Below, in pieces: positions 5,847 to 5,869 of a stretch of DNA of 5,869 nt (the stretch's first letter is position 1; every line of letters begins with the position of its first letter). Below the pieces are notes generated by a model, which was not told the origin of the DNA, searched no databases, and saw only the letters and a program-made list of their open reading frames with translations. Made by a program: the position numbers and the translations under genes. The stretch covers positions 1 to 5,869 of the forward strand of contig JAHQWY010000241.1 in the NCBI GenBank assembly GCA_029856445.1, in the 5' to 3' direction. Origin of the DNA: Promethearchaeia archaeon. GTDB lineage: Archaea; Asgardarchaeota; Lokiarchaeia; Sigyniarchaeales; SOKP01.

Positions 5847-5869
5847 ATGGTAAGTCAAGAAGAAAATAT
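5847..5869 (+). CDS. Probable start of a truncated rightward gene
   Basis: ATG at 5847 opens a frame reading MVSQEEN up to the window edge. GGTAGAT at 5837-5843 ends three bases upstream and resembles the GGTTGAT block before the flavoprotein gene. The position after a terminator-like stretch and a promoter-length AT-rich gap fits a new transcription unit. Seven codons cannot be assigned to a family. Confidence 0.35.

Noticed and set aside
1..5869. CRISPR arrays, tRNA or rRNA genes, insertion sequences and toxin-antitoxin pairs
   Set aside because: No regularly spaced repeats, no cloverleaf-like or conserved rRNA segments, and no transposase or toxin-like frames were seen in the gene-free stretches, the longest of which is 282 bases.

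Overview
The window is AT-rich DNA (clearly over 60% A+T by eye) with compact protein genes, AGGTG/GAGGT-type ribosome binding sites, frequent AGA and ATA codons, TTTAAATA-like boxes about 25 bases ahead of a plausible transcript start, and T-tracts after stop codons. The gene content is anaerobic: a cysteine-rich ferredoxin-like protein, crotonase-fold acyl-CoA enzymes, a MtaA/URO-D-fold protein and a flavin-dependent NMO/FabK-type enzyme. Together this suggests an anaerobic archaeon, perhaps of the Asgard/Lokiarchaeia kind. A low-GC anaerobic bacterium is not excluded, because no ribosomal or other taxonomic marker is present.

Layout. Bases 1-60 are probably the last codons of a rightward gene. 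A 110-base convergent gap follows, then a leftward gene (171-1034) for a 287-residue iron-sulfur protein with a C-terminal 2x[4Fe-4S] ferredoxin domain and nine further cysteines. A 282-base divergent region (1035-1316) holds candidate promoters for both directions and a perfect CCTTGA-AA-TCAAGG inverted repeat. To its right run five genes, all rightward: a crotonase-family protein lacking both usual catalytic glutamates (1317-2072), a PaaG-like crotonase-family protein (2176-3012), a small SCP2-like protein (3020-3376), a URO-D/MtaA-like protein (3394-4551) and an NMO/FabK-like flavoprotein (4620-5672). Gaps of 7 and 17 bases tie the second to fourth of these tightly together. Gaps of 103 and 68 bases flank that core. 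Bases 5673-5869 hold T-tracts that look like a terminator, a short repeated motif, and the probable first codons of another rightward gene.

How the genes may work together (inference). Two crotonase-fold proteins, a possible lipid/acyl-CoA carrier, a flavin-dependent enoyl-reductase-like enzyme and a low-potential electron carrier read as a peripheral pathway for an unusual unsaturated or cyclic acyl-CoA in an anaerobe. The URO-D-fold protein is the odd member: its relatives act on methyl-corrinoid proteins or tetrapyrroles, but here one of the three zinc ligands known in MtaA is missing. No thiolase, acyl-CoA ligase, acyl-CoA dehydrogenase or corrinoid protein is visible in the window, so the substrate cannot be read from the sequence.
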